From NCBI GenBank assembly GCA_030272155.1, contig CP126201.1, forward strand, positions 2,323,501 to 2,387,500: a DNA stretch of 64,000 nucleotides. Direction: 5' to 3'. Positions within the stretch are counted from its first letter, which is position 1. Each line of letters opens with the position of its first letter. Below are positions 1 to 19,755 of this stretch, in pieces. The notes beneath the pieces were generated by a model that was not told where the DNA came from, searched no databases, and saw only the letters and a program-made list of their open reading frames with translations. Position numbers and translations under genes: made by a program. The DNA comes from Tetradesmus obliquus. Lineage: Eukaryota > Chlorophyta > Chlorophyceae > Sphaeropleales > Scenedesmaceae.

Positions 1-154
1 TAAGCAAAGCAAGGGCGCAACACTGCTGCTGCTGCTGACAGGATTGCCTTGACCATATTTCCTGCAAGCAGGCTCCCACTGCTGCTCCTGTTGCTTGGCA
101 AGGGCTGTGTCCAGCTGCCTACGACACATCCTGGCATGCTTGCTGTGCACGCAC

Positions 155-1806
155 CTGCTCTCCTGGCTTGTACGTCTTCTCCTCAAAGGCGTCAACCAGC
201 TGCAGCTTCTCCTCCTGGCTGAGAGGGTTGAGGATGGGCACGCTGTTCAAAAACAGCTCCACCTCTGACACCTGGGTCTCAGCAGCGTTGCGCAGGAAGT
301 ACCTGGCATGCAGAGCAGCAGCAAACATGTCAAAAGTACGGCCATGCAGGGTCAATGACAGTACAGTGTGTTGCTGTAGGTTCCCTGTTCAACAAATGGT
401 GTGGGCATGTCAAAGCAGCTGTTGCCCATCGTCCCAAGCACAATGCTGCTGCATGACACCGCTGGCGGCAGAAGTTTGGTGTCGGCTGTCAGTGTTGCAT
501 GCCAAGAACTGCTGAGCATCTGCTTGCAGGAAACAGCCTTGCAGGAAACATGTTTCTGACGGTTTTGTCCTTGCAGGACAGGCGTCCCCACCTGAGCACT
601 TCTCGCTCCAGCACCCACACTGCTGCGTCTGTTGTTGCTGCTACTGTTGCTGTGCGCGGGCAGTTGTACATCAGCGCCAGCTCTCCAAACACATCACCAG
701 GCTCCTTCAGATTCACCCTGAAGTTTACACCCTGTCGTCGCTGCAGCACCTGCACGAGGATGACACGCAGTGCAACGGACATGACAACAGGTTTGCATGT
801 GTGTTGCAGGCTGCTGAATGTGGGCAAATGCATGCACCAGCACACCCGCTGCAAGCACATGAGGATGGGGAGCGGGTCAAAAAAGGCGGCACTTGCAAGT
901 ATCCTTGCTCAGCAAGCATAGACCAACAGAACAAGGCATACAGCTGCACAGCAGGCCGCCCGCATGCAGCACATGTGCTGCAGCACATTGTTACTGCCAA
1001 AACTGCTTCAGCGCTCCACTGATGTCAACTTTCACTGCAGTTTGACTACCCCTGGATGTATGGTTTCAGCACTGTTATCACTCTGCTGCCGCTGCCACTG
1101 CTGCTTCTGCCGCCTTTTGCCTTGCCCAAACGCACCTCGAACTTGCCACTCTTGACGACATAGAGTTCTGCTGCTGCCAGGCCCGTGTCTCCTTCTTTGA
1201 TGAGAATCTCTCCTGCAGATACTGTGCGCTCATACATCTCAGACACCACCTTGCGCTGCAGGTGGCGCTCCATCTTGTTGAACACCAGCACCTTGTTGAG
1301 TGTTTCCTGCAAGGGGTTACGCAGCACGGTTGCGGGCACCAGACATGTTGTGAGGCGCTGCTGGCACATGCATGCGTGCCATGTGCACGCCGGCAAACAC
1401 CCGCTGGTCAGAAGCACTTCGGTGACATACGCGCCACAGCAGATGCACATCACGCTGTGTTTGACAGTAACAATTTGCCAAAGAATCAGCAGCCCAGGCG
1501 ATGCATGCTTTGGGCTGACGTCTGAGAATAGCATAGATGGCTGCATGCCATGCGTGCCAGCCAAAGAGACTCCCGCGCCAGGCTGCTAAGCCAGGTGTCA
1601 CGTTACCGAGCTGAGTAGCTGGTGCTTGTGTTGCGCTCCTTGCACACCTCAATGAAAGAGTAGTCCTCAGGGCTTGACTTGACAGCACCCGCAGGCAGCT
1701 TGGGGGCTGCAACGCGCTTGAGTGCTCCACCCCCAGTGATACCAATGGCACGCCCTGTGACAGCATTGTACTGGTCCTCGCCTGTCCTGCTGCTGGTGTT
1801 CCCCAT
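155..1806 (-). CDS. Cyclic-nucleotide-binding protein, PKG-like N-terminal part (3' end outside window)
   Basis: Predicted exons, in transcript order: 1806-1648, 1306-1082, 731-592, 302-155; the frame closes across each join. The protein opens with MGNTSS, which fits the N-myristoylation consensus (Gly2, Ser6) and suggests membrane attachment. Exons 2-3 form a first cyclic-nucleotide-binding domain: helices around [18 protein letters not shown], a strand reading [12 protein letters not shown], and a phosphate-binding cassette [18 protein letters not shown] with the expected Glu and Arg. Exon 4 ([20 protein letters not shown]) looks like the start of a second such domain, as in cGMP-dependent kinases. 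The kinase part would lie left of position 1 and is not visible, so another protein with tandem cyclic-nucleotide-binding domains is possible. The start at 1806 is an ATG followed directly by the myristoylation motif. No further exon left of 155 could be defended. Confidence 0.85.
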
Positions 1807-2841
1807 CTTGTGGTGCTACTCTGCTTCTGAAGCTCTATAGCAGACTTGTGATGCAGGATTCAGCTTCCGTCGACCTAGCTATCTCCTGCTGACTTGGCTA
1901 GTGAAGAAAGCTTGCTGCTGCAGCAGCAGGTTGAGCTGCTGCGCGACTTGTGCCCATACTAGCGGGTCCGCACGCCTTCGCTTAAGCTACGCTCGGGATC
2001 CCTTTGTACCATTACCACCGCTGCTGCAGCGGGTCAGTCTGCACTGTGCTTCTGGGGCTTGCTAGGTCGACACCAAGGAAGCCCTGCTTGCCAACAAGGA
2101 GCCGGCTGCAGCCCACGTCACTCGTTTTATATATCCATGTGTAAGAGCGTAACCTTTTACGGGGTACTGGCACGTGGTGATGCTGTTCAGCAACAGGTGC
2201 CTGTGTATCTCCTTGACTCGGCCACAGCAGCAGAATGAGCAAGGCTGCGAACGACGACTTGAAGAAAACGGTTTGGGGTGATCGACGGTCACCCACATTG
2301 GCCTTGCGCCCGACAACCCTGCTGACAACATGACAGCTGCTCAAGTGATATAAAGATTTCCACGCCCTACATTGATCGCAGGGGACATCAGAAGCCATCC
2401 AGATCAGCTACGACGATTCGCTGCTGCTGGTTGGCAAGCTGAGCCTTGAGCCTGACATTCCTGAAAGGGACAGGCTGGAACAGCCAGGCTGGCGCCAGCA
2501 CATGCACACAGCCCTGATGACAAACCTGGAGCTTACTGCGCAAGCAAACCTCATGCGTCTTTGAACTTTGTTACAACGTATATCCCATCCCAGCTTCCTA
2601 CAACACGGCTTACCCCACCTCACCTCACCACACCCGCTAGACCCCTGTCAGACTCAGGATAACCCTGGCTCAAGCTGTTGACACCAGCCCACTGCGGCCA
2701 TGTCTGCCCAGCAGCAGCTGCTGCGCTGAGCGCTGCATCCACGCCCTGCGCCTTCCACGGCTCCTCATGCAACCGCCTGTGTCAGCCCATCTCCGCTATG
2801 TCACTGCTGTGAAAATGTAACTGTTACAGTCAACTGCCGAA
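1807..2841. other. Intergenic region, no gene recognised
   Basis: This is the upstream side of the cyclic-nucleotide-binding gene and the downstream side of the L10 gene, both on the minus strand. The open frames are short, lack family signatures and have no convincing splice context. Just past the L10 stop codon the minus strand reads TGTAA (about 2822-2826), the usual polyadenylation signal of chlorophyte algae. It lies very close to the stop, so its use is uncertain. Confidence 0.5.
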
Positions 2842-5800
2842 TCAAGCAGAGTCCTCCTTGGGCTTAGGCTTTGCCACATCTCCCACAATCTTGCTCTTGT
2901 CCTCATCCAGGTCTGCAATGGCCTTAATGCCGTACGCAAGCTTGCGGGGCACTGCCTTGATGCCGCTGGCAATCTTGGTTGCCGGCTGCTTCAGCAGGCG
3001 TGCAATGGTGGCCTGCAGCTGCTTCTTTGTGGGCAGGTTCTCGCAGCGCTTGAACTGCAAAAAGTGAACAGCAAGCAACAGAAGTGCCAGCAGCAGCAAA
3101 GTATTGAGATTATCAGCGGGTGACAGGGAGGTTGTAGGGCATATGTCATGGCTTGTGAGGGCTGCATGGCTCTGCCGAAGTGTGCACAGGGCCATCCCAA
3201 CTTTGCAGGGAACCAGCTGGACGGCATGCAGCAGACCTGGTAACTAAACCAACCTCAAGCCCACACCAGGCATCATGCGCTACAGCAGCAGACACCACAG
3301 ACAGCATACCACAAGCCAACTGCAAGCGTGTGCAAAACAGGCAGCTGCACGTTTCTGAGCAAGGGTCTGTCAGCCAGTACGAATACATGATAATGCTACA
3401 TACGTGATTCAGATTTTGCCCTATCATTGTTTGCATCATACAGACCCTTGCTCTTTGTTCAGCTGCCAACAACATCACATGTCACTCAAATCACATAAAA
3501 AGAATCAAAAAACAGACGATGTTCCTGCAAGCCAGCGGACGTGGCCTGGTACCCACTCACCAGCCAGCAAACATCCCGTGCACTCGAGCAACCCCGCAAC
3601 AACGGTAAGCAGCCGCCCTGCGCCCTGCTACATTAACCACCACCAGCCGCCGCACCTCTGCTGGCGACAACACCTTGCTGCCCATGACAACGGTGCAATC
3701 AGCAGCACACCCTACAATTTCAAACATCCACATCAACGCAACCACCCTGCAGCAAGAGCTGCCAACCAATCCGCACCTCTGCTGGCGAGAGCGCCTTGCT
3801 GTCCATCACGATGGCACATTCAGCAATCGGTAACACCCCCTACACAACCCCACGTTCTACACAACAACCCGCACCAACAAAAACACCCTGTAAAGCAGCC
3901 AGCCGCCGCACCTCTGCTGGCGAGAGCGCCTTGCTGTCCATCACGATGGTGGTCAGCGTGGTGGGCGCCACTGGCTCCACGCCCTTGGGTGCTGCTGCCT
4001 TGGCCTCCTTCATGAGGTCGTCGCTGAAGGCGTGCCAGTGCTTCACGGTGTCGGGGATGTCGTCCTCGTGCACAAACACCCACGCGTTGTCGCCCTGCAG
4101 GAAGATTATGCAACATGGCGGCAAGATGTTAGGCTACAGCGGTGCTTTACAATGATGGTGGTGGTGGGATATCCTCCACATGCACAAACAACCACACGTT
4201 GATGCCCTGCAGGATGTGGCAGCAACGCAGCAGGCAGGTCAGAGACACAACCGTACAACCAACCACGCATTGGCGCGCCCCAGGGCGTCATGTTGATGCG
4301 GCAGCAACACGGCAGAAGCGTCCAACAGGTCAAGACATACATCATGCACCGGCATCCAGACGTTTGCAACGTTAGGCTGCGAACACGAGTCATCATTGAC
4401 AGCACGCCTTGATGGCTCAGCCGTGCAGTTGCAGCACTCGCCAGCTCACCATCACTGCACGCCCACTGCAGCTGCAGCTACTGCTGGCACTGCTAGCACA
4501 CATCATGTTGCTCACCATCTCATGCTACCAACATCTTGCTTAGCTAAATGCTTATGGGGAGCTAGCTAGCGTGCCTGAACGTGTAGGCAGCTGCCTGCCG
4601 CTGATGTTGCTGCGAGCTGGCACATCGCATACAGTGAAAGACAGCTTCAACCGCAAGCGCCACACGCCCTGCTAAAAGCAGCCAGGGCGATGAGCCGCTG
4701 CAAATGCTGCGCGTGCTTGACTTCAGCACTCAGCGCTCCATAAATTGACCATTGCACAAGCCTGCCGCTCCTGCTGTGCCTGCCAACAGCATCCATCGCG
4801 TTGCTGCCGTCGCCGAAACCAAACTATTGATGCTAAAGCCATCCAAAGGTTTTCTTCAACAAATTAGACGCACAGCTGCCTTTGCACCCTGTGAATTATC
4901 TGCACACAAGCCCTGTCACTCTCCTGCAAACCACATCCACTGCCCTGAGCAAACCGCAACCACTGACGAGCCAACTGTGTGCAATACCAGCCCTGAGTTA
5001 CCACTGCCGATACTCACTGTGCAGCCCTGCTCTCCCAGCACCTCCCAGCCTGGCACTGTCTTCACTGCCTCCTTCATCAGGCTGTTCTTGCAGATGTACA
5101 CAGATGACTTCTCTGGCACACCCCTGCGGAACTTCTGCATGGTAGGCACCTGCAGTCACAAGGCCATAGCAGACACACTGCGTCAGACACGTGTGCCTGC
5201 AAGATGCTGCAGCCTGCATGTGTGCATAGCTTCCAAGGCGCCGCAGAGTCTGCATACAGCTAGCACCATGAGCAGGCTGCACGTGTGTTTGCAGGAACGG
5301 AACAGCAGCGCTGCTCAGCTGCCAGCAAGCACTGCCACAGCTAGTGCTCGACTAAAACTGCTGACAGGCTCTCCACTGTGACTAAAAGCACCGCTTCTAC
5401 TGCTGCCACCTGTGGTTGCAGCCGAAAGCACAGCTGCTGCTGCTGTTGCTGTTGCTGAGCTTGCTCCCAGCCACTGCTCCAGCTGTACCTCCAAGGCAGC
5501 TGCAGCCCACGCCACTCCATAGCCCGCTAACTGCCACATTCACCCCTGCTGCTGCCAATGAGCCATCCAGGCTGCTCACGTCAATGTTCTTGAAGCGCAG
5601 GCCAAAAACGATGACGCTGCCCTCCAGCTTGCCCTGCAGCTCCTTTACAATCTCCTCCTTCTTTTGCCTGGTGATAGCATTTTGCACCTGCAATTCCAAC
5701 AATGGCCCACTCAGCAAGGAGCCCCGAGACCGGCCCACCACACACTGCGCTTCGCCATCCACACCTGCAGGCTGCCCCTGCTGACTCTACTGCTGGTGAA

Positions 5801-5848
5801 TGCTGACTTAGACCGCAGAGCGGTTGTGCTGCCACTGAATGCCTGCAT
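2842..5848 (-). CDS. PRPL10: Plastid ribosomal protein L10 (uL10c)
   Basis: Predicted exons: 5848-5765, 5687-5580, 5134-5018, 4094-3912, 3054-2842. Every exon is a multiple of three and every intron is phase 0, giving 234 residues. Exon 1 encodes [20 protein letters not shown], a Ser/Thr/Ala-rich stretch with Arg and Lys typical of a chloroplast transit peptide. The body follows L10 order: [12 protein letters not shown], then [45 protein letters not shown] and [17 protein letters not shown], ending in a Lys/Ala-rich tail. L10 forms the base of the ribosomal stalk and anchors L7/L12 dimers on 23S rRNA; here the ribosome would be that of the chloroplast. The gene diverges from ClpX with 303 nt between start codons. 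Introns 2 and 3 contain copies of exon 4's edges. Confidence 0.93.
3645..3814 (-). repeat. Two intronic copies of the 3' end of L10 exon 4
   Basis: Segments 3645-3694 and 3771-3814 repeat the last roughly 45 nt of L10 exon 4 (authentic 3912-3955, encoding the SPAE end) together with its GTGCGG-type donor. They lie downstream of the exon in the minus-strand sense, inside intron 4. The nearer copy is almost exact; the farther one has several substitutions. Confidence 0.85.
4166..4212 (-). repeat. Intronic copy of the 5' end of L10 exon 4
   Basis: This degraded copy of the exon 4 head (authentic up to 4094, the NAWVFVHED region) keeps the CCTGCAG acceptor. It lies upstream of the exon in the transcript sense. 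Confidence 0.75.
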
Positions 5849-6151
5849 ACTGCTCTGCTGCTGCAGCATGGTGCTGCTGTCTCAACTCGGCCGGCGACGG
5901 TATTTCGTGGCGCAGACTGAGCAAGCAGCAGGACTTCTGAGGCAGCTTAGACCACAAGCATCAATTATGAAAGAGTCGTTCAAACATTCAATGGGCCCAC
6001 ACGGGTGCTCAAGTCTAAGCCCTTGCTCTCCACATGTAACACTGTTGTCGAGTGCATTTTCTCCTGATCAAGCTTTCAGACAGTGTTTTCAGCTTCTGTT
6101 TCGTGCTTATTACAGTCACACACTTGAAATTGTGTTGACAAAATGTTGCCC
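5849..6151. promoter_or_regulatory. Short divergent promoter between L10 and ClpX
   Basis: Only 303 nt separate the predicted start codon of plastid L10 (minus, 5848) from that of ClpX (plus, 6152), so both 5' UTRs and core promoters must fit here. I see no clear TATA box. The ClpX start has a good context (GCCCATGG). Confidence 0.6.
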
Positions 6152-12321
<6,170 letters not shown>

Positions 12322-15300
12322 AGCAGAATGATGCGGATGTGCGGAGAGGGATGTGGCGCTGTTTGTGCGGAGCATGTGCGGCTGCGGCTCTGTGAGTGCC
12401 TGCTTGTGAGTGCAGACGCAGCAGGGCTCTGCCATGCGGGCATGATGCCTCCCTTATGCAGCAGAGCTGGCCTGATCCTGTGGATTGTTTTTAGAGTATG
12501 TCTGGAGTGGTTTTTGGGTAACCGGGTGAAGGTGGACCCCAGCTAGGCTGGTGTGGGAAACAGGGAGCTTCTGCTCAGTGCGGGTGGTGTGGTCGGATGC
12601 AGCTGCGTAGCATTGGAGTGACTTCTGCTGCGCTGGCCTGCAGCCTTGGCTCTGGCACAAGCTAAGCAGCTGCATCAATGAGCTGCTGGGAGGTTCACAG
12701 TGCGGCTAATCATGCGTGTCTTTGTGCGTGTACTGCAATGCAAGAGGAGAGACTGAGCACGATGCGTAGCGTGTGAGGGCTGACGCAGCAATCCCTTGAG
12801 CTGTGACGGACGTGTCACACTGCGCGCCATTGTATCTGTGCTGCGCTGCTGTAGCAAATCAGTAGCAGTTACAGCTGTGAGGAACAGCTGCTACTTGCAC
12901 AGAGCAGCAGGGGCTGTGGGACAGCACCCCTGCTTGCTGCAATCCCTCCGTTTCAGGGAAATCTTGTTGCTTGAGCATGCTGGGCGCTACAGCTGTGGGT
13001 ATCTGCTGTGCCGTATGCTGTCATGCATCACGTGCTTTATATCAGTAGGACTCTTGTGTGTTGTGCCGAAAGCCTCTTGAGCTGCACAATGATTGCACAG
13101 GAAGTGCGCGGGTCTTTGGAGCGACGGCTGTAGCAATGCAGCGGCTCAACTTTCTTATCAGTTGTTTACCGAGCCAATGCCGTTTGCCGCGTTTTGTTGC
13201 AACAGTTGTCTGCGTCTGTTTGTTCCTCCCTGTTGCTTGCAAGTTGCTGTGCTGCAGGCACAGCCAGTGTCCACACTGTTATTATCCTGACCTGTTGTAC
13301 TTTTGCTGTTGTACATTACTCGTCCGCGTTGCTGAGTAGTACTATGTCTGTGGCAACAAAGGAAGCAAGGCAGTTCGCTGCTTCCTGACTTGTTGTGTGA
13401 CAGTAGCCGCTGACCCGGCAGCAGCAGCAGCAGCAGCAGCGGCTGCAACTCATGCAGATCTTGATTGACAGCTTGTATTGCTGTTTTGTGGAGGTTGCAG
13501 CTGCTGCGTCCTGCTGATGTGTGCAGCAGTTTGTGTTTGGCAACCAACGCATTACGATGGGTTGCAAAGGGCACACTCCCTATGTTTGCTGTTGTGTCCC
13601 GGGCACTCTACCTCGTCTCCACTATGATGATGCATGCGGCCCTGTATGATGCTGCTGATGATGTTGTGCCGGCTGTTCATTAAAACCAGCTGTCTGGTTT
13701 TGTTTCGTTTTATTGGTTTTGCTCAAGTTATAACAGGCAGCTTAACCTGCACAGTTTCAGCTGTGCGGCTGCTTGGCGTGTACTTGGACCGCTTTGTACA
13801 CTAGAACCCTCTTGTGTGATCTGAGATCTCTGATCTCTTAAGAGAGCGGCATGCGTTATAACGTCATTTGCCAATCTTGTACATTGATGGCTTCTGACTG
13901 TTGGTGTGGAACGGTTGAGCTTTGTAGCGGACAAAACCTTGTAGGTTTTGCATTGGTGGACACACAGGTTTGGTGGGCTGTTGGGCAGCCTGATCAACCC
14001 TGCAGTCATCATCCGCTGTAGCCAAAGCATGTTTGGCAGCACTTGCGCGGGCGGCTGCTGGCGCTGACAGCAGCAGCAGCTGCTGCTTGGTTGTGATATG
14101 CAGCCAAGACTGCTTGCATCGCATGGTAGCTGTGCAGTAGCGTGCGCAGCAGCTGGTGCACATGAAGCACGATTGCGGCGTCGAGCGGTGCAATATAAAA
14201 TTGGTACAACGTGCAAGCAGGTCAATCATTCCAAGTATAATGCAGCATAATGAGTACTACTTGCAGTATGTATGCTTGCTGGATCTTTCTTACGCCATAA
14301 ACCCGAGACTGGCTGATACAGCATGCTATGGCCAGGGTCGGTCATTCAGCCGCAACGTTGCTGCTGGCTGTCTCAGTGCCTTGTGTTCTGGGACTGGTGT
14401 AACCATATGCGCAAGTCACTGATGTCAATGATCTCGCATGCCAAGCAGGACTTGGGGGGGCCCTTCCAGATATGTGAGTGAGCACAATGTTGCATGCGGC
14501 TATTGTCACCGAATGTATTGTCTTCCCTGCAATCCATTATAGTGCCAAGCATGACTTGGTGGGCTGCCGAAAAGAGACAGTTGCCAGGTTGCACTGCGAG
14601 GCATCCTTTAAGTTTGAAATCATCAGCCTCCAGCTAGAAAGTGGCTCACCACCGCTGATTTGAGCTCATAAACAAACCCACGTGAATTCGCAAGCGCTTC
14701 GTAACAAATGCCTCGGACATAATGCTGCCAAATGCCACCCAAGTTTGCGCCGCACAGGTGGCTCGCCGTTCTCAGGTCATGGCCAATCAGTGCTGCTGTC
14801 GCCTGCGCCACCTGCTGCCATGGCCATGGCGTACTCACTGACAAACAGAAAACAACTCCAGCTTAATGTACAGATGTGCAGAATAGACTGAAGGGTGCCT
14901 GCCGATGGAGGTGCCTCTGGCAAAGCCGCCATCGAGGTTTAGCCTGCCATGCCGGCAAAGTTGCTGCCGCAGCAAAAGCCTTTTGCGGCACTTGCTGGCT
15001 AGATGATAGATGATTCCCCATGCTTGGGTGCTACGTGTGCAGACATGAGCAAACAAGCAACCAACCAACCCAAGTATTGCAGGAGATGACTATTTGTGAA
15101 CAGCTGCATGCAAATTGCTGGTGACCAGCGATATGACGGATAGCAAACATCTCAGGTTTCACTGAGTCTGCTGCTGAGCAGTCGCACCAAGCCCAGCTGT
15201 ACAGGACACGCACACACAACACACACCTGAGTTGGTGCAGCAGCACAAAGGTTGCGCCTGGCACTTCAAGCCACCAATTGCAGGCCCCACAAGCAATGCA

Positions 15301-15546
15301 GGCAGTGCTGACAAACCTTGTAGTAAGTGGCATAAACAGTGCACACAGGTGCTTAGTGACAGTCTGCTGTGACAGAGCTGCTCTGCATGGCCCCTCTTGG
15401 TTTTGTGAGAACACCATACACAACAATCCTCAAGATATGTCCATGCACAGCACAGATCAGCACCCAGCTTCATCACACCATGCATCACAGCATGGTCTTG
15501 CGCCGCGCATCACATAATGGTCTTGCACAGCGCATTGTACCATGCA
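12322..15546. other. Convergent intergenic region, no gene recognised
   Basis: About 3.2 kb between the ClpX stop (plus) and the end of the IQ-motif gene (minus), presumably holding both 3' UTRs. It is more AT-rich than the neighbouring genes and has a few short CAG tracts (for example 13420-13440). Open frames are short and unrecognisable, and I found no exon pair with good splice sites. A TGTAA occurs at about 14397. Confidence 0.5.
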
Positions 15547-16577
15547 TCACAGCATGGTCTTGCGCCGCACATTGCTCAGTGATGGCAGCAGCCCTGCAGC
15601 AAAAGTGCCAACAGCACTGCCAGCCTGCTGCTGCTGCTGCCCGCGGCCAGCCACGCTGCTGCCATCACCGCTGCCAGTCCTCCCCCTCAGCTGCCGCAGT
15701 GACTGTTGCTGCTGCTGCAGTGCAGTACTGCTGCTATACCCAGCAGCAAGCTGGCTTGCAGCAGTAGCAACCCCACCATGCAGCGCAACTGACAGAACCA
15801 CAGACCTGCTGGCCCCCTGTGCAGCCGCAGTGCTGGTGCTGCTGCTGCCGCCAAGGCCACCTGCTGCCAGCTTCACTGGTGTCACTGCAGAAACAGCAGC
15901 CGACCTCAAGCTGCTTAACACATCAAAATGCGGCTCTGATGCTGCTCTACCCTGGCTTACAAGCACAATGGGGTTCGCACTCAAAACCCTGCTGCCATGC
16001 TTGTTCCAGGCTGATGCATTCAGTGCAGCCCCGTCAGCAGCAGCAGCTGCTGCTGCTGCTGCTGCTGCTGTGTCAAACAGCGGGCTAGCGCTCCTACTGT
16101 TGCCAGCACTCAACAGCATCGGACCCTGTGTAGCAGCAGCAGCACTGCTCTTTGCAGATCCACTGCTTGCTAGCTGCACTGCCTGAAAGCTGCTGCCAAG
16201 CACTCCACGGCCAGCAGCAGCAGCAGCAGCAGCAGGTTTCAGGAACTCCAAGCTCTCATGCAAGCTGCTGACGCCAGTTCTGGCCCTGTGCTGGCGGCTG
16301 CCATGTGGCATGACAGCTGCAAAGCTGGCAGCGGCACGGCTGCCTGCTACTGGGCTGCTGCTGCTGCTGTTTGGTGAGGCTGCTGGCTTGGGACTGGGAC
16401 TTCTGCTGAGGATTGGGATCACCCTGCCTCCAGCTGCTGCTGCTGCTGCTGCTGCTGCTGCAGCAGCAGCTGACACGTCCTCTGCTGCTTGAAACTGCTG
16501 CCTGCCTGGCAACACAACAGCAGCAGAGGTGAAGCCAGCATCTGGAGCTGACAGGCGAGGTCTGCGAACATCCTGTA

Positions 16578-16636
<59 letters not shown>

Positions 16637-17766
16637 ATCCCATCACTGCTGCTGAGCCGTGGGCGCAGCAGCAGTGCGGACTGCATCCTCGTTGTGCCAC
16701 CTGTGGGCGTAAGCACCGTGCTGCCGCTGCTGCTATTGTTGCGGCTGCTGCTGCTGCTGCTGCTGCCGTCAGCACTGTGACGCATCAGCAGCAGGTTCCC
16801 AGCTGATGCACAGCCGATATGGTCAAACTCTGCGGCTGCCGCCCTGATTCTGCCTGGTTGCCTGTTACTGCTGCCATCAGCGGCAGCAGCAGCAGCAGCA
16901 GCATCACTGTCAAGCATACTATATTCAACATTGGCTGCAGTAGAGCTGCTGCCAGCACTGCCGTCCATCTGGTGTACCTTCAGAGCAGCGACATCTGTTG
17001 TTTGCGCAATGCGCCGGGCCACGGCAAACTTCTGCCCTAGCGAGGACAGCTGCGGCGCTGCACTGCTGGCGGCAGAGCTACTTGAGCGCCTCTGGACACT
17101 GCTGCTGCTGCTGCTGCCAGCTGCTGCAGAAGCTTCCTGCTGCTCTGTGGGGTCTAATGCTGGCTGTGGTGCACCGCTTGGAGATGGCGGTACTTCCTGG
17201 CTGCAGTTGTCAGCTGCAGCTGCGGCAAGTGCTACTGCTACCTCTGCAGCAACAGAAGCAGCAGCAGCCAGCTGCCTAGGTGCTGCAGCGACTACTTCTC
17301 CAATGCTTGCTGTAGTAACTGGTTGCATCTCACTGCTTGGAGATGGTGATAGTTCCTGGCTGCATGCAGCTGTTGCAGCAGCAAATTCTACAGCAGCAGG
17401 TACAGCAGCAGCAGCAGCAGCAGCAGCTGCTGCTGCTGAAGCGAACTGCTCAGGTGCTGCAGCTGCGGCTGCTGCATTGCTAGCTGCAACCTCAGCCGCT
17501 GCCTCTGCGGCACTGCCGCCTGGCACAACAGGCTCATGATTCAGAGCATCGACAGGCTCAGTGTCTTCAACTGCTGTGATACCTGCTGCTCCTGCTGCTG
17601 CTGCTGCTGCTGCTGCCGCCTCCAGGTTTGCTGCTGGTTCCGCAGCTGAATCTGCAGCCATGCCTACTGCCGACTGCCGTGGTGACTTCAGCACCCCTCT
17701 TCCAGCCCTGGGGCTAACTTTCATTGCAGAGGCACCCACACCTCCGAAGCTTATGCTACCTGCCAC

Positions 17767-17830
<64 letters not shown>

Positions 17831-18706
17831 ACTAGTAGTACTGCTGGCGGCTCTGCTGCAGGCACCAGTGCTTTCAACCCAGAAGATCTGCCACGCGGTG
17901 GCACAGGGGAAGCATGCGCAGCTGCATGTGCTGGCTTACGCCCCTCTTTTGAGCCCTTAGATACGTTTGTAGCAAGCTGCTGACTGGCTGCAGTGCTGTC
18001 ATTCCTGGGAGAAGAAATCTGCATTGTGATGTCAGGGCTTTCTCTGTTACTTTTGGTGTGATCAACAGGTGGAGGGCTGGGGCTCCTTCCTCTGGGCGAT
18101 GGCTGGCTCCTAGGGGGGTGAGGCTCAAAGCACACAGGCTGCTGAGCTGTGGCGGCTGCTGCTGTACTGCTGCTGCTGCCTCCAGGTGACCGCTGCGTAC
18201 TGCTCGTGGGTGGATGGGGTTCAAAGCACGCAGGCTGCTGAGTTGTGGCGGCGGCTGCTGTACCGATGCTGCTGCCTCTAGGTGACCGCTGTGTACTGCT
18301 TGTGGGTGGATGGGGCTCAAAGCACACAGGCTGCTCAATTGTAGCAGCTGCTGTACTGCTGCTGCTGCTGCCTCTAGGTGACCGCTGTGGATAGCCCCTT
18401 GCTCCTTGCTGCATCAGTGGTGGGTGAGGCTCAAAAGCAAGCTGCTGACTTGAGGCAGCTGTGGCGCTGCTGCTGATGCTTGCAGCAGCAGTGCTGTTTG
18501 GCGGGACATCACCAGGTGTTGCTGTTGCTGCTGATGTTGTGCTGTCAGCTGCATTGGTGTATGGCACAGCTGCTTCGCTGCTGGCTGGCCGCTGTGTGTG
18601 CATTGCACGCTGCCTGGGCGAGCGCATTGCTGCTGTGCTTGGCTCAGCGTCACCAGCTGCTGCAGCAGCAGGTGGCATGCTCGGCTGCAGAAGAACATCC
18701 TGTACA

Positions 18707-18751
<45 letters not shown>

Positions 18752-18797
18752 ATCTCAGCAGGCTGCAGAGGAAGCCATGCATGCTGGCCAATTCCTG

Positions 18798-18841
<44 letters not shown>

Positions 18842-19147
18842 AGCAGCTCACCAGAGCAAGCCTTGGCAGCATGAGCAGCCAGCCAGCCTCCTGCCAGGCT
18901 CAAGCTGGCCCCCCTGAACAGCCTTCCACCACTCAAACTAGGCTCTGCTGCTGCTGCTGCTGCTGCTGCTGTCGTGTCTGTTGCTGGTGACAGGACAGAC
19001 ACATTGCTGCTGGTTCTGAGAATGCCTCCAGCAAGTGACAGTACTGCCTCAGCAGTGAAACTGCTTGCTCTGCCAATGCCGCCAGCCAGAGACGCAAACC
19101 AAGAGTCTGCATGGTCTGTTGCTGGCGCCACGTCAGCTTGCAATGTA

Positions 19148-19185
<38 letters not shown>

Positions 19186-19710
19186 GTCATCAGCGCAGCT
19201 TGCTGCGCAGCTGCTGTAGCTGCACTCCTTGCTGATCTGACCTCCCTGCTGTTGCTGCTGCTGCTGCTGCTGCTGTTTTACAAGCTGCTGAGCAGCAAGC
19301 TGCAGCAGCTGCTCAGGCCCAGCAGCAGCAGCAGCAGCATGGACAGCCTCCAGCGCATCTACTGCTGCTGCTGCTGCTGCTGACGCATCAAAGCCATCTG
19401 AGCTGCCTGTTACATACCTGCTGGTGCTGCTGCTCATGCTGCCTAGCCGTGACATGCTTCTGGGGCTGCTGTTGGCCCTGGCAAATGCAGCACGCCGCGG
19501 CACAGGAGATGTGGCAGGTTCTGCTGCTGCTGCTGCCGCTGCTGCTGTGCCCTGAGCAAGGTTGGCGGCTGTGTTTTCTTGCTGTTGCTGCTGCTGTTGT
19601 GCAGCAAGCATCGGCTGCGCCACTTCCAGGTCAGGGGTCATGAGGGTTGTCAGCTTCTGCTGCAGCCGCTGCTGCAGCCGCTGCAGCTTGTCTGGAGGCC
19701 GCTGCTGCAC

Positions 19711-19755
<45 letters not shown>

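Noticed and set aside
3645-3814. Additional L10 exons (SPAEVRRL-type)
   Set aside because: Each copy lacks an upstream acceptor in frame, and adding one would duplicate the L10 loop. The joined model without them matches the family length.
15542-16186. Long plus-strand open frames opposite the giant IQ exon (also 16931-17539, 17561-17983, 18461-18990, 20540-20905)
   Set aside because: They are the reverse complement of CAG-triplet coding sequence, which lacks stops on both strands. They show only poly-Leu, poly-Cys or poly-Ala and no splice context.
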